A stretch of DNA of 42,426 bases from Bordetella petrii (GCF_020991325.1 NZ_JAJMLX010000009.1:1-42426), one strand, 5' to 3'. Shown: positions 16,458 to 25,193, numbered from the stretch's first letter. Translations and numbers: made by a program. The notes: a model not told the origin generated them from the sequence alone.

Positions 16458-17213
16458 CCCGGGCGGCGCTTCGGTGCCCAGGTAGGCGGCCTTGACCGCG
16501 CTGTCCCCGGCAATGGCGGCGGGCGGCCCTTCCGCCAATACCTGGCCGCGCACCAGCACCACGATGCGGTCGGCGTGCTGGAATACGACGTCCAGGCTGT
16601 GTTCGGTGAACAGCACCGCCATGCCGCGCGTGTCGGCCAGGCCGCGCACCAGGCGCATCAGGGCATGGCGTTCGCTGGCGGCCATGCCGGCGGTGGGCTC
16701 GTCCATCAGCAGCAGGCGCGGCGCATGGGCCAGGGCCATGGCCAGTTCCACGCGCTTGATGTCGCCATAAGCCAGTTCGCCGCAGGTGCGGCCAGCCTGG
16801 TCGGCCATGTCCACCTGGCGCAGCAGGGCCAGGGCTTCGTCGGCGCCGTAACGGTCGGCGCGGCGCCAGCTGTTGAACAACCTCCGGTCGCGCGCGAGCA
16901 AGGCGACCTGCACATTTTCCTGCGCGCTCATCGAACGGAAGGTGGCGGCGGTCTGGAAACTGCGGCCCACGCCATGGCGCCAGATTTTTTCGGGAGGCAG
17001 GCCGACCAGTTCACGGCCGTCGAAGCGGACGGAGCCGGCGTCCGGGCGCATCTGGCCGCTGAGCGCGTTGAAGCACGTGGACTTGCCCGCCCCGTTGGGG
17101 CCGATCAGCGCCAGCATATGGCCCGCCTGCAGCGTGAACGACACATCGTCCAAGGCATGGATGCCGCCAAATGATTTGCGCAGGCCCTGCACCTGCAGCA
17201 GCGGTGCGGTCAT
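16452..17213 (-). CDS. ABC transporter ATP-binding protein, LivG type
   Basis: This cytoplasmic ATPase subunit (253 residues) belongs to a branched-chain-amino-acid/amide type importer. It has Walker A GPNGAGKST (about 38-46), a signature region degenerated to CGELAYGDIKRVELAMAL in place of LSGGQ, Walker B RLLLMDEPTAGM, and the switch histidine in FTEHSLD. The Q-loop is GRSFQTAATF. The GELAYGDIKRVELA form of the signature occurs in LivG-like ATPases for urea and amides. The ATG at 17213 overlaps the permease stop (ATGA), so the two are translationally coupled. A longer open frame upstream is not used. No LivF-type second ATPase follows; the gene ends against the converging SulP gene. Confidence 0.9.
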   Translation of the reverse strand: MTAPLLQVQGLRKSFGGIHALDDVSFTLQAGHMLALIGPNGAGKSTCFNALSGQMRPDAGSVRFDGRELVGLPPEKIWRHGVGRSFQTAATFRSMSAQENVQVALLARDRRLFNSWRRADRYGADEALALLRQVDMADQAGRTCGELAYGDIKRVELAMALAHAPRLLLMDEPTAGMAASERHALMRLVRGLADTRGMAVLFTEHSLDVVFQHADRIVVLVRGQVLAEGPPAAIAGDSAVKAAYLGTEAPPGL

Positions 17214-19087
17214 CGGGTTGTCCCCCTGCGCCATGCCAGGCCGGCCAGCCCGTCGGGCCGGGCCATGATCAGCGCCAGCATGGCCAGGCCCAGCGCCGCA
17301 TGCCAATATTCGGTGAGGCGGGCGGCTGTATCCTGCAGCCAGGTGTACGCGGCCGCGCCGGCAAGCGGGCCCACCAGGGCCTGCACGCCGCCCAACAGCA
17401 CCATCACCAGCCCATCCACCGAACGCCCCACCCCCAGGACATCGGGCGCGATGCTGCCCTTGGAGTAGGCATACAGCGAACCCGCCAACCCGGCCACCAG
17501 GGCGGCTGCGGTAAAGCCGGCCCACTGCACGCGCTGTACGTTCATGCCGATGGCCTGGGCGCGCAGGGTGGAATCGCGCGCGCCGCGCAAGGCGTATCCC
17601 AGTGGCGAGAACACCAGGCGCCGCAACCAGACGACCCCCGCCACGCACAATGCCAGGCTGGCGTAATAGTAGGCCGGCGCACTCGACAGCCAATCCGAGG
17701 GCCACAGGCCGATCAGCCCGTTGCTGCCGCCGGTGACGTCATCCCATTGGTAGACCAGGGCCCAGAGAATCTGGGCGCAGGCCAGGGTCAGCATGGCCAG
17801 GTACACGCCGGACAATCGCACGCAGAACCAGCCGAACAGCAGGGCGCCGAAGCCCGCCACCAGGGGGCCCGCCAGCAGCGCCGCTTCCATGGGCAGCGAA
17901 GCCAGCTTCAGCAGCAGGGCGGATCCGTACGCACCCAGGCCGAACCAGGCGGCATGGCCGAACGACGTCATGCCGGCCGGGCCGATCAGGAAATGCAGGC
18001 TGGCCGCGAACAGCGCGGCGATCAGGATTTCGGTAAACAGTACCGTCAGGTAAGGCCAGGCGGCATCGGCCAGGGGCAGCGCCAGCAGTGCCAGGAGCAA
18101 CAGGGCATAGGCGATGCGCACCCGGCGCGAGGCCGGCGCCAGCGGCCGTGCCGTCGCAACGGCGGCGCCGGAGGGCTCGGGGGGCTTGCCCAGCAGGCCC
18201 CAGGGGCGCAATACCAGCACCAGGGCCATGATGGCGAATTCCGCGACCAGCGTCAGCTTGGACAGGTTGAATGCCCAGGGGCCGATCTGCGTTTGCCCGG
18301 CGTAGACAAACACGGCCTTGGCCAGGCAGATCAGCAAGGCCGCGAGGAACGCACCCGGGATGGATCCCAGGCCGCCCACGACGACGACGACAAACGCGCT
18401 GGCGATGATTTCCAGGTCCAGGCCCAGTGTGGCGGGTATGCGCGGCGCCGCCATGGCCCCGCCCAGCCCGGCCAGGAAGGCGCCCAGCGCGAAAGCCGAG
18501 GTGAACAGCCAGGCTTGGTTGACGCCCAGCGCAGCCAGCATGGTGCGGTTTTCGGCGGCGGCACGCAGCAGCCGGCCCCAGCGGGTGCGCATCAGCAACA
18601 GCCACAGCAGCCCCAGCACGATGGGGCCCAGCGCGATCAGCAGCAGGTCGTATTCGGGAAAGCGTCGTCCCAGGATCTGGACGGCGCCGTCCAGCCCCGG
18701 CGCGCGTGCGGCGAATAAGTCAGTGGGGCCCCAGAAGGCCAGGGCGGCATCGCCGATGATCAGCACCAGCGCGAAGGTGGCCAGCAACTGGAACAGTTCG
18801 GGAGCGCGGTAAATGCGCCGCAGCACCAGCATTTCGATGGCGGCGCCCAGCACGCCCACGGCCGCCGCCGCCAGCGGCAGCGCCAGCCAGTAGCCCAGCG
18901 CGGAGCCGCCCAGCCATTGCGTGAACGTCCATGCCAGGTAAACCCCCAGCATGTAGAAAGACCCGTGCGCGAAATTGACGATGCGGGTAACGCCGAAGAT
19001 CAGCGACAGCCCGGCGGCCACCAGGAACAGCGCGCTGGCTTCGGCCAGCCCATTGAGCAGCTGCAGCAGCAGCCCGGTCAGGTTCAT
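17210..19087 (-). CDS. Fused LivH-LivM ABC transporter permease
   Basis: This single polypeptide of 625 residues carries both inner-membrane subunits. Residues 1-285 are LivH-like (LIFGVTRIVNFAHGSFYMLGVY and VVVVVGGLGSIPGAFLAALL). A hydrophilic linker, PPEPSGAAVATARPLAPASRR, follows at about 288-312. Residues about 313-625 are LivM-like (AASLHFLIGPAGMTSFGHAAWFGLGAY and LRGARDSTLRAQAIGMNVQRVQWAGF). In most bacteria these are two genes. The frame is open throughout with no sign of a frameshift. The start ATG at 19087 shares one base with the stop of the receptor gene (TGATG), and the stop overlaps the ATPase start (ATGA). Confidence 0.92.
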   Translation of the reverse strand: MNLTGLLLQLLNGLAEASALFLVAAGLSLIFGVTRIVNFAHGSFYMLGVYLAWTFTQWLGGSALGYWLALPLAAAAVGVLGAAIEMLVLRRIYRAPELFQLLATFALVLIIGDAALAFWGPTDLFAARAPGLDGAVQILGRRFPEYDLLLIALGPIVLGLLWLLLMRTRWGRLLRAAAENRTMLAALGVNQAWLFTSAFALGAFLAGLGGAMAAPRIPATLGLDLEIIASAFVVVVVGGLGSIPGAFLAALLICLAKAVFVYAGQTQIGPWAFNLSKLTLVAEFAIMALVLVLRPWGLLGKPPEPSGAAVATARPLAPASRRVRIAYALLLLALLALPLADAAWPYLTVLFTEILIAALFAASLHFLIGPAGMTSFGHAAWFGLGAYGSALLLKLASLPMEAALLAGPLVAGFGALLFGWFCVRLSGVYLAMLTLACAQILWALVYQWDDVTGGSNGLIGLWPSDWLSSAPAYYYASLALCVAGVVWLRRLVFSPLGYALRGARDSTLRAQAIGMNVQRVQWAGFTAAALVAGLAGSLYAYSKGSIAPDVLGVGRSVDGLVMVLLGGVQALVGPLAGAAAYTWLQDTAARLTEYWHAALGLAMLALIMARPDGLAGLAWRRGTTR

Positions 19088-20301
19088 CAGGGCGCGGGAC
19101 GCAGTTGGCGCACGTATTGGTCGGGCGGCTGCAGGCGGCTGCCGTCCAGATAGGTGAAGTCTTTCATGATGCCCTGGCCGTCCTGCACGGCCGTTACGCC
19201 CACGTACACGCCCATGGTGGACTGGTGGTCGAGCGCGCGATAAGTGATGGGGCCGAAGGGGGTGTCCACCGGCAGCCCTGCGAAGGCGTCGACCAGTTTT
19301 TCGGTGTCGGTGCCGCCTGCCTTCTTGATGCCCGCCGCCAGCGACATCAGCGAGGCGTAGCCCACCACCGAGCCGACTTTCGGCGTTTCGTTGTAGCGCT
19401 GGCGATAGGCGTCGGCAAAGGCTTGGTGGGCCGGAGTATCGATGGCATACCAGGGGTAGCCGGTCACGATCCATCCGGTGGGACTGTCGGCGCCCAGGGG
19501 TTCCAGGTATTCGGGCTCGCCGGTCAGGACGGACACCACCGAACGGTTCTCGAACAGCCCGCGGGTGTTGCCTTCGCGCACGAAGCGGGTCAGGTCGGCG
19601 GCGAACAGCACGTTGAAGATGGCGTCGGGTTTGGCGTCGGCCAGGGCCTGGACCACCGCGCCGGCGTCGACCTTGCCCAGCGGCACTGCCTGTTCGGCCA
19701 CGAATTCGATGTCGGGCTGGAACGAGGTCATCATGGCCTTGAAGGTGGCCACGGCGGACTGGCCGTATTCATAGTTGGGGTATACCAATGCCCAGCGTTT
19801 CTTGCGCAGCGCCAGGGCCTTGGGAGCCAGCGCGGCCACGTGCATCCAGGTGGACGGGCGCAGGCGGTAGGTATAGCGGTTGCCGTCCTGCCAGGTGATC
19901 TTGTCGGTCAGCGGCTCGGCGGCCAGGAAGAAAACCTTGCGCTGTTTGGCGAAGTCCGCCAGGGCCAGGCCGGTGTGGGAAAGAAAGCCGCCGAACAGCA
20001 GGTCGACTTTTTCGCGCGTCAGCAGTTCCTGGGCGGCGCGCACCGAGTCGCCCGGGTTGCCGTTGTCGTCGCGCCAGATGACCTGCAGCGGCCGGCCCAG
20101 CACGCCCCCCTGGGCGTTGACTTGTTCCAGCGCCAGTTGCCAGCCTTTTTTGTACGGGTCCAGGAAGGCGGGGATGGCCTTGTAGCTGTTGATTTCGCCT
20201 ATCCGGATGGGGGGCGCGTCCTGCCTGGCGTGAGCCTGGGGCAGAATGGCCAGCATGGCGGCGAACGCGGCGATGCGCAACAGGGAAGGGGTTTGGAACA
20301 T
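19087..20301 (-). CDS. ABC transporter substrate-binding protein, Liv/amide family
   Basis: This periplasmic receptor of 404 residues has a signal peptide ending AQAHA (residue 25) and a mature type I binding-protein fold beginning IRIGEINSYKAIPAF. Typical parts are GWQLALEQVNAQGGVLGRPL and the DDNGNPGDSVRAAQELL helix. The family binds branched-chain amino acids, amides, urea and aromatic acids, and I cannot name the ligand. The ATG at 20301 places the signal peptide at the N-terminus. A TTG at 20334 would add 11 residues that do not fit. It heads a three-gene operon of receptor, fused permease and ATPase. The rpmG terminator lies just upstream, so the operon probably has its own promoter in 20302-20369, although none is obvious. 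Confidence 0.9.
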   Translation of the reverse strand: MFQTPSLLRIAAFAAMLAILPQAHARQDAPPIRIGEINSYKAIPAFLDPYKKGWQLALEQVNAQGGVLGRPLQVIWRDDNGNPGDSVRAAQELLTREKVDLLFGGFLSHTGLALADFAKQRKVFFLAAEPLTDKITWQDGNRYTYRLRPSTWMHVAALAPKALALRKKRWALVYPNYEYGQSAVATFKAMMTSFQPDIEFVAEQAVPLGKVDAGAVVQALADAKPDAIFNVLFAADLTRFVREGNTRGLFENRSVVSVLTGEPEYLEPLGADSPTGWIVTGYPWYAIDTPAHQAFADAYRQRYNETPKVGSVVGYASLMSLAAGIKKAGGTDTEKLVDAFAGLPVDTPFGPITYRALDHQSTMGVYVGVTAVQDGQGIMKDFTYLDGSRLQPPDQYVRQLRPAP

Positions 20302-20369
20302 GGCGGTCGGGCAGGGCGCTTGAATGGGCCGCAAAGGGGCGGCAGGAAGTCGGGCGGTTTGGAACGGGC

Positions 20370-20401
20370 AAAAAAAACGGCCCCGCGATATGCAGGGCCG
20401 T
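20370..20401 (-). terminator. Intrinsic terminator of rpmB-rpmG
   Basis: On the minus strand a seven-base-pair stem ACGGCCC/GGGCCGT (20401-20395 with 20383-20377) with an 11-base loop is followed by eight uridines (20377-20370). This is a textbook rho-independent terminator, 25 bases after the rpmG stop codon. Confidence 0.9.
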
Positions 20402-20425
20402 ATAACTATACTAAAACCAGCTGGA

Positions 20426-20593
20426 TTACTTCAGCTTGGTTTCTTTGTAGTCGACGTGCTTGCGAGCGACGGGATCAAACTTCTTGATCAGCATCTTCTC
20501 GGGCATGTTGCGCTTGTTCTTGGTGGTCGTGTAGAAGTGGCCCGTGCCAGCAGTGGACTCGAGCTTGATTTTTTCGCGGATACCTTTGGCCAT
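20426..20593 (-). CDS. rpmG: 50S ribosomal protein L33
   Basis: The 55-residue protein reads [16 protein letters not shown], then [11 protein letters not shown] and [25 protein letters not shown], a full bacterial L33 of the type without the zinc-binding cysteine pairs. It binds 23S rRNA near the E site. AGGAG stands seven bases before the ATG. The gene is 35 bases downstream of rpmB, the usual pair, and is followed by a strong terminator. The lack of Cys pairs means it is the zinc-independent form. Confidence 0.97.
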   Translation of the reverse strand: MAKGIREKIKLESTAGTGHFYTTTKNKRNMPEKMLIKKFDPVARKHVDYKETKLK

Positions 20594-20628
20594 GTCGTGC
20601 TCCTAGATGTCGGTAAGGAAGGGCCGGA

Positions 20629-20865
20629 TCAGGCCAGTTCGCCACGGGCACGCAGGTCGGCCAGCACGGCGTCGATACCGTTCTTGTCGATGATGCGGAT
20701 GGCCTTGGCGGAAACACGCAGGCGAACCCAGCGGTTTTCGCTTTCAACCCAGAACCGGCGCGATTGCAGGTTGGGCAGGAAGCGACGCTTGGTTTTGTTG
20801 TTAGCGTGCGAAACGTTGTTGCCCGTCATCGGGCCTTTGCCAGTTACTTGGCATACGCGTGCCAT
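20629..20865 (-). CDS. rpmB: 50S ribosomal protein L28
   Basis: The 78-residue protein begins [33 protein letters not shown] and contains [29 protein letters not shown], the complete L28 family pattern. It belongs to the large ribosomal subunit. Only one cysteine (C5) is left, so it is the zinc-free form, matching the L33 next to it. An AGAGGT ribosome-binding site precedes the ATG. A promoter is found at 21076-21047, leaving a leader of about 175 bases. It is transcribed together with rpmG. Confidence 0.97.
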   Translation of the reverse strand: MARVCQVTGKGPMTGNNVSHANNKTKRRFLPNLQSRRFWVESENRWVRLRVSAKAIRIIDKNGIDAVLADLRARGELA

Positions 20866-21046
20866 GTTTTACCTCTAAGTATTCTGGCCGCGCATGGGGA
20901 AGGAAAGACAGGTGGATGGGCTGCCTGTGTTATAGGCCTGCCCGTGCTTATACCCGCTGCCTGCCGCCCTATACACGGGTGGGGGTCGAAAGTGGCGGTA
21001 CAAAGCATAGTAGCCGCTCACGGGAAAACTTCATGCGAAGCTGGCT

Positions 21047-21076
21047 ATTCTAGTACGGAAAGGGTTGTGAACGCAA
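21047..21076 (-). promoter_or_regulatory. Probable rpmB-rpmG promoter
   Basis: On the minus strand TTGCGT (21076-21071) and TAGAAT (21052-21047) are separated by 18 bases. They lie in the intergenic region 40 bases after the end of the upstream Bcr-type gene. The resulting leader, about 175 bases before rpmB, contains complementary hexamers CCCGTG (20941-20946) and CACGGG (20974-20979), which could close a long hairpin. Whether the leader regulates ribosomal protein synthesis is unknown. Confidence 0.65.
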
Positions 21077-21115
21077 GCTGGCCGTGTGTTGAGGCCGCCG
21101 AGGCGACTCAAGAAC

Positions 21116-22309
21116 TCAAGCCGCCCCGCGCGCTACGTGCCCCGCCACCCAGGACAGGCAGGCGCAGATGGCCAGCACCGTGGCCAGCGGCAGCGGGCCG
21201 GTGCTTTGCCACACACTGACCACCATGCCGGCGATGGCGCCGCAGGAAAGCTGCAGCGTACCCAGCAGCGCCGACGCCGCGCCCAGCCGCGAACCCTGTT
21301 CCGACAGCGCCAGCGCGGCCGAATTCGGGTTCACGAAACCTTGGCTGAACATATAGCCCACCAGGCAGGCCATCAGCAGCGGCAGCGTCATCAGCCCCGC
21401 CAGAGCCAGCGCCAGGGCGGCCAGGCTGGCGACGGCCAGTGCGTTCAGGGCGCCGCGCTGCAATTGCAGCGGCGTGTGGCTGCGCAGTAGCCGGGCGCTG
21501 ATCTGCGATCCGATGATCAGGCCGGCAGCGTTGGCTCCAAACAACAGTCCGTAATGCTGCGGGTCCACTCCGTACAGTTCGATGAACAGGCGGGGCGAAC
21601 TGACGATGTAGGCGAACATGCCGGCCTGGCCCATTCCGCCCGCCAGGCTGTGCGCCATGAAGCCGCGGTGGCGCACCAGCGCCGCGTAGTTGCGGGCGAT
21701 CGAGGCCGCGCTGAGCGGCTGCACGCGTTCGGGCGCCAGGGATTCCTTCATGATCAGCGCCGTTGCGACCATCAGGGCGAGCGAGCCCGCCGTCATCAGC
21801 CAGAACAGGCTGCGCCAGCCCACGTAGGCCAGTAGTTGTCCGCCTGCCAGCGGCGCCAGAATGGGCGCCAGTCCCATGATGAGCATCAGCAGCGACATGG
21901 CGCGCGCCGCGTCTTGCGTTTCATAGTGGTCGCGGATGACGGCGCGCGGGATGACCACGCCGGCGGCGCCGCCCAGTGCCTGCAGCACGCGGCAAAGGGT
22001 CAGCATCTGGATGCTGCCGGCCAGGGCGCAGCCCAGCGAGGCCACGGCATACAGTGCCAGCCCCGCCAGCATGGGCTTCTTGCGTCCGTAGCGGTCGGCC
22101 AGCGGGCCGTAGATGACCTGGGCCAGGGCCAGGCCCACCAAGTATGCGGCCAGCGTGCGCTCGACGTCGCCGCGCGGCACTTCCAGGCCGGCGGCTATGG
22201 CCGGGAACGCCGGCAGGTACATGTCGATGGAAAATGGGCCGATGGCGGTCAGCACGCCCATCAGGACGAGCCAGCCCGGCAGGCTGCGGGACAAGGATTG
22301 CGGTAGCAT
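21116..22309 (-). CDS. MFS multidrug efflux transporter, Bcr/CflA family
   Basis: This inner-membrane drug:H+ antiporter of 397 residues has twelve predicted membrane segments. Family features are the N-terminal LTAIGPFSIDMYLPAFPAIA, motif A in GPLADRYGRKKPMLAGL, and the motif C region in the segment LMLIMGLAPILAPLAGGQLL. These identify the 12-TMS DHA1 Bcr/CflA group, whose substrates include bicyclomycin, chloramphenicol and sulfonamides. I chose the ATG at 22309 (MLPQSLSRSLPGW). The open frame to 22360 adds an unlikely Ala-rich segment. The start lies 140 bases from the divergent cyclopropane synthase gene. No regulator gene is adjacent. Confidence 0.9.
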   Translation of the reverse strand: MLPQSLSRSLPGWLVLMGVLTAIGPFSIDMYLPAFPAIAAGLEVPRGDVERTLAAYLVGLALAQVIYGPLADRYGRKKPMLAGLALYAVASLGCALAGSIQMLTLCRVLQALGGAAGVVIPRAVIRDHYETQDAARAMSLLMLIMGLAPILAPLAGGQLLAYVGWRSLFWLMTAGSLALMVATALIMKESLAPERVQPLSAASIARNYAALVRHRGFMAHSLAGGMGQAGMFAYIVSSPRLFIELYGVDPQHYGLLFGANAAGLIIGSQISARLLRSHTPLQLQRGALNALAVASLAALALALAGLMTLPLLMACLVGYMFSQGFVNPNSAALALSEQGSRLGAASALLGTLQLSCGAIAGMVVSVWQSTGPLPLATVLAICACLSWVAGHVARGAA

Positions 22310-22449
22310 GAATGAAGGGGATGGATCCGTGCCGCCGGCTGCGACCGCAGCGGCGGGCAAGCCGACGACTGTATCACGGCCTGCTGGCCATTCAGCCAGC
22401 GGGCATTTTCCGATAAAGTTGCCGGGTTCTTTCGTATCGGGGAGAAGCT

Positions 22450-23709
22450 GTGAGTCCTTTGCTGTCTGTGGTGGAACGCAAATTGCAGTCCCTGCCGGTT
22501 GCCGTGCAGTTGGAACTGCCCGATGGAACTGTGGTCGGCCCCGCCGATCCGCAAGTGCGCTTCGTGGCCCGCGACAAGGCCGCGCTGGCGCACCTGGCCG
22601 AAGGCGCCGTGGGCGTGCTGGGCCAGGACTATGTCGAGGGCCGCATCGACATACAAGGCAATATGCGCGACGTGATGCGGGCGGCCGCGGCCTTGCTGCC
22701 GGGGTCTCCGGTAGATGCCGCGCGCGGCGGCTGGCTGACCGACCTGGTGCGCAAGGTGATCTCGGTCTGGCGCCACTCGGTAGAGCGCGACGCCAAGCAG
22801 ATCGAATTCCACTATGACCTGTCCGATGATTTTTACGCGCTGTGGCTGGATCCGCGCCGGGTGTATTCCTGCGCGTATTACCGCACGCCGGACATGACCC
22901 TGGCGCAGGCGCAAGAAGCCAAGCTGGACCACATATGCCGCAAGCTGCGCCTGCAGCCCGGCGAACGTTTCCTGGACGTGGGGGCGGGCTGGGGCGGGCT
23001 GCTGCTGTGGGCCGCCGAAAATTATGGCGTGGATGCCACCGGCATTACCCTGTCGCGCAACCAGCATGCCTACGTCAACAAGCTGATCCAGGAAAAGGGC
23101 TTGTCGGGCCGGGTGCGCATGGAGCTGCAGGATTATCGCAACCTGGATGAGTCGCAGCCGTTCGACAAGCTGGCTTCGGTGGGCATGTTCGAACACGTGG
23201 GGCGCGCGCAGCTGCCCGCCTACTTTGCCAAGCTGCGCCGCCTGGTCAAGCCCAGCGGCCTGATCATGAACCACGGCATTACCGCCGCCGGCGTGTACAA
23301 CGCCGAACTGGGCAGCGGCATGGGCGAATTCATCGAGAAGTACATCTTCCCGGGGGGGGAACTGACCCACGCCAGCAGCGTCATGGAAGCCATGACCAAC
23401 GGCGGCCTGGAAGCCGTTGATGTCGAGAACCTGCGCCCGCACTATGCCCGCACCCTGTGGGCCTGGAGCGATGCGCTGGAGGCCCGGCTGGACGAGGCCG
23501 CCCGGGTGCTGCGGGGCGAGCAGGGCGAACGTTCGCTGCGCGCATACCGGCTGTACCTGGCCGGCTGCGCCATGGCGTTCGAGCATGGCTGGATCGCCCT
23601 GCACCAGATTCTGGGCGCCAGCCCGGCGACGGGCCGTTCCGATGAACTGGACAACCCCGCCGACCTGGCCTACCCATGGCGGCGCACTTATATGTACACC
23701 GACGGCTAA
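22450..23709 (+). CDS. cfa: Cyclopropane-fatty-acyl-phospholipid synthase
   Basis: This cytoplasmic, membrane-associated methyltransferase converts unsaturated acyl chains of phospholipids into cyclopropane acids using S-adenosylmethionine. The 419-residue protein has an N-terminal lipid-binding domain (about 1-105) and a SAM-dependent domain (about 115-405). The latter has HYDLSDDFYALWLD, the SAM motif LDVGAGWGGLL, and the family segments SVGMFEHVGRAQLPAYF and NHGIT. The EFIEKYIFPGGEL motif is also present. The start is a GTG at 22450 with GGGGAGAA upstream. Cyclopropane synthases protect membranes from acid and other stress, often in stationary phase. The gene is divergent from the Bcr-type exporter and is followed by a GC-rich hairpin. 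Confidence 0.95.
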   Translation: MSPLLSVVERKLQSLPVAVQLELPDGTVVGPADPQVRFVARDKAALAHLAEGAVGVLGQDYVEGRIDIQGNMRDVMRAAAALLPGSPVDAARGGWLTDLVRKVISVWRHSVERDAKQIEFHYDLSDDFYALWLDPRRVYSCAYYRTPDMTLAQAQEAKLDHICRKLRLQPGERFLDVGAGWGGLLLWAAENYGVDATGITLSRNQHAYVNKLIQEKGLSGRVRMELQDYRNLDESQPFDKLASVGMFEHVGRAQLPAYFAKLRRLVKPSGLIMNHGITAAGVYNAELGSGMGEFIEKYIFPGGELTHASSVMEAMTNGGLEAVDVENLRPHYARTLWAWSDALEARLDEAARVLRGEQGERSLRAYRLYLAGCAMAFEHGWIALHQILGASPATGRSDELDNPADLAYPWRRTYMYTDG

Positions 23710-23722
23710 CGTATCCGAAGGC

Positions 23723-23757
23723 GCCCGGCACCGCGCCAGACAGGGGCTGTGCCGGGC
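23723..23757 (+). terminator. Hairpin after cfa, probable terminator
   Basis: A nine-base-pair perfect stem, GCCCGGCAC (23723-23731) with GTGCCGGGC (23749-23757), begins 14 bases after the cfa stop. It is followed by AAATATGG instead of a U-tract, so termination may be weak or rho-assisted. Confidence 0.5.
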
Positions 23758-24178
23758 AAATATGGTCTGTTGGAAACTATAAGAAACTAAATATTTCTTT
23801 ATCATGTTGCGGCGCAATACTGCGCAAACAGGGGCTTGCAGCTCTGGTCCTCAGTGCTTTCCCTAGGTGTTTTTGCCCTGTTTGTATCTAAATGATACTT
23901 CGCTGCGTTTGGCCGTAAAGGCAAGATCGGCTAAGATGCTGCCTTCTTCATTCAGTTTCGTTCAATTCACTGTCAGTCTGTTTTGTGGCTTTTTGTTTGG
24001 CCATATGCAGGCTGCTGTCTGACCAAGACCGCCGCCATCCACCGGTTGCGCGTCTTGCTGCTAGTGTCGGTTTGTATTGGCGGTTCTGCCCGTCTTCCGC
24101 ACACCCCCCTTAGCTCCACGGCACAACGCAGCCTTTGCTGCTGGCGTTGTGTCCCTGAACCTATGGAGGCAAAAGCCA
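23758..24178 (+). other. AT-richer intergenic region and long proX leader
   Basis: This stretch holds no recognisable gene. It is clearly richer in A and T than the rest of the window, mainly between 23765 and 24000. A short inverted repeat GTATC-TAAAT-GATAC lies at 23884-23898, just before the candidate -35 of the proX promoter. With that promoter, the transcript would have a leader of about 235 bases. I found no known riboswitch fold in it, and no short gene with a ribosome-binding site. Confidence 0.6.
23909..23937 (+). promoter_or_regulatory. Candidate promoter of the proXWV operon
   Basis: TTGGCC (23909-23914) and TAAGAT (23932-23937) are spaced by exactly 17 bases on the plus strand. 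A short inverted repeat (23884-23898) lies immediately upstream and could bind a regulator. Expression of such operons is often osmotically induced, but nothing in the sequence proves that here. Confidence 0.5.
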
Positions 24179-25180
24179 ATGCGTTTCACCCCTATCAAGA
24201 CCCTGGCCGCCGCGGCGGTATTTTTTGCGTTTGCCGGTGCCGCCCAGGCGGCCGATGCGCCCAAGTGCGAACTCGACCGCCCGGTCAAGTTCGGCGGCAT
24301 GAACTGGGAATCCAACCTGGTGCTCGTGGATGTCGAGCGTTTCATCATGGAGAAGGGCTACGGTTGCAAGACCGATACCCTACCCACGGAAACCTTGCCC
24401 GCCCTGGCCGCGCTGGAGCGTGGCGACCTGGATATCAACACCGAGATCTGGCTGAACAGCGTGGCCGATCCTTGGGAAAAGGCCGAGAAATCCGGCAAAG
24501 TGAAGCGCATCGGCGATATCTACATGGGCGGCGAGGCCTGGTTCATTCCCCGCTACACCGCCGAACGCCTGCCGGAACTGAAGTCGGCCGCCGACTTGCC
24601 CAAGTTCAAGGATGAGTTCACGGATCCGGAAGAGCCCTCGAAGGGCCGCTTCTATGGTTGTCCGGCGGGCTGGGGCTGCGAAGTCGTCAGCACCAATCTG
24701 TTCCATTCCCTGAAGCTGGGCGATTCCTACACCCTGTACTCGCCGGGCACGGGCGCCGCCCAGAAGGCCGCGCTGACTTCCGCCTACAAGCGCAAGCAGG
24801 ATGTGGTGTTCTACTACTGGTACCCCACGCCCCTGGTGGGCTCCATGGACCTGGTCAAGCTGGAACTGCCGCCCTACGACGCGGAAAAGCACAAGTGCCT
24901 TACCGCGCCCAAGTGCGAGAATCCGCAACCCAGCGCTTATCCGGAAAACCCGGTGTTCACCGCCGTCAATACCGATTTCTCGAAGCAGGCGCCCAAGCTG
25001 ACCGAGTTCCTGTCCAAGGTTTCCGTCCCGCTGCCCGTCATGGACGAAACGCTGGCCCACATGGAAGAAACGGGTGACGACTCGGCGGCCATCGCCGAAT
25101 GGTTCCTGAAGAACAAGTCCGACGTGTGGAGCAAATGGGTGCCCGCCGAGGTCGCCACGCGCGTCCAGGGCGCGCTGTAA
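24179..25180 (+). CDS. proX: Glycine betaine/proline-type ABC transporter substrate-binding protein
   Basis: This periplasmic receptor of 333 residues has a signal peptide ending GAAQA (residue 24). The mature part is the OpuAC-type fold: VKFGGMNWESNLVLVDVERFI, then LPALAALERGDLDINTEIWLNSV and the FYYWYPTPLVGSMDLVKLE segment. Aromatic residues in these segments usually build the cage for the quaternary ammonium group. Paired cysteines (GCPAGWGCEV and HKCLTAPKCEN) suggest disulfides. GGAGG is placed nine bases before the ATG. The first of three genes, it is followed by two strong hairpins before proW. Ligands may be betaine, choline, carnitine or proline betaine; this is not decided by sequence. 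Confidence 0.9.
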   Translation: MRFTPIKTLAAAAVFFAFAGAAQAADAPKCELDRPVKFGGMNWESNLVLVDVERFIMEKGYGCKTDTLPTETLPALAALERGDLDINTEIWLNSVADPWEKAEKSGKVKRIGDIYMGGEAWFIPRYTAERLPELKSAADLPKFKDEFTDPEEPSKGRFYGCPAGWGCEVVSTNLFHSLKLGDSYTLYSPGTGAAQKAALTSAYKRKQDVVFYYWYPTPLVGSMDLVKLELPPYDAEKHKCLTAPKCENPQPSAYPENPVFTAVNTDFSKQAPKLTEFLSKVSVPLPVMDETLAHMEETGDDSAAIAEWFLKNKSDVWSKWVPAEVATRVQGAL

Positions 25181-25193
25181 ACCCATACCGCCG

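Noticed and set aside
17213-17705. Open frame extending the LivG-type gene upstream into the permease gene
   Set aside because: The extension is an out-of-frame read of the permease, Arg/Ala-rich without family features. The ATGA overlap and Walker A spacing fix the start at 17213.
17210-19087. Fused LivH-LivM as a sequencing error joining two genes
   Set aside because: The linker is a normal hydrophilic segment in the same frame, and the frames on both sides match without a shift. A missing stop remains theoretically possible but has no support.
20941-20979. CCCGTG/CACGGG pairing in the rpmB leader as an autoregulatory ribosomal protein site
   Set aside because: The pairing is short with a 27-base loop and no known L28-L33 leader model to compare, so I only mention it within the promoter entry.
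23944-24178. Riboswitch in the proX leader
   Set aside because: I could not find the conserved cores of glycine, SAM or other known classes; only short unspecific complementarity is present.
24077-24178. Upstream extension of proX (MAVLPVFRTPP...)
   Set aside because: It lacks a signal peptide and ribosome-binding site. The ATG at 24179 has GGAGG before it and starts a proper signal peptide.
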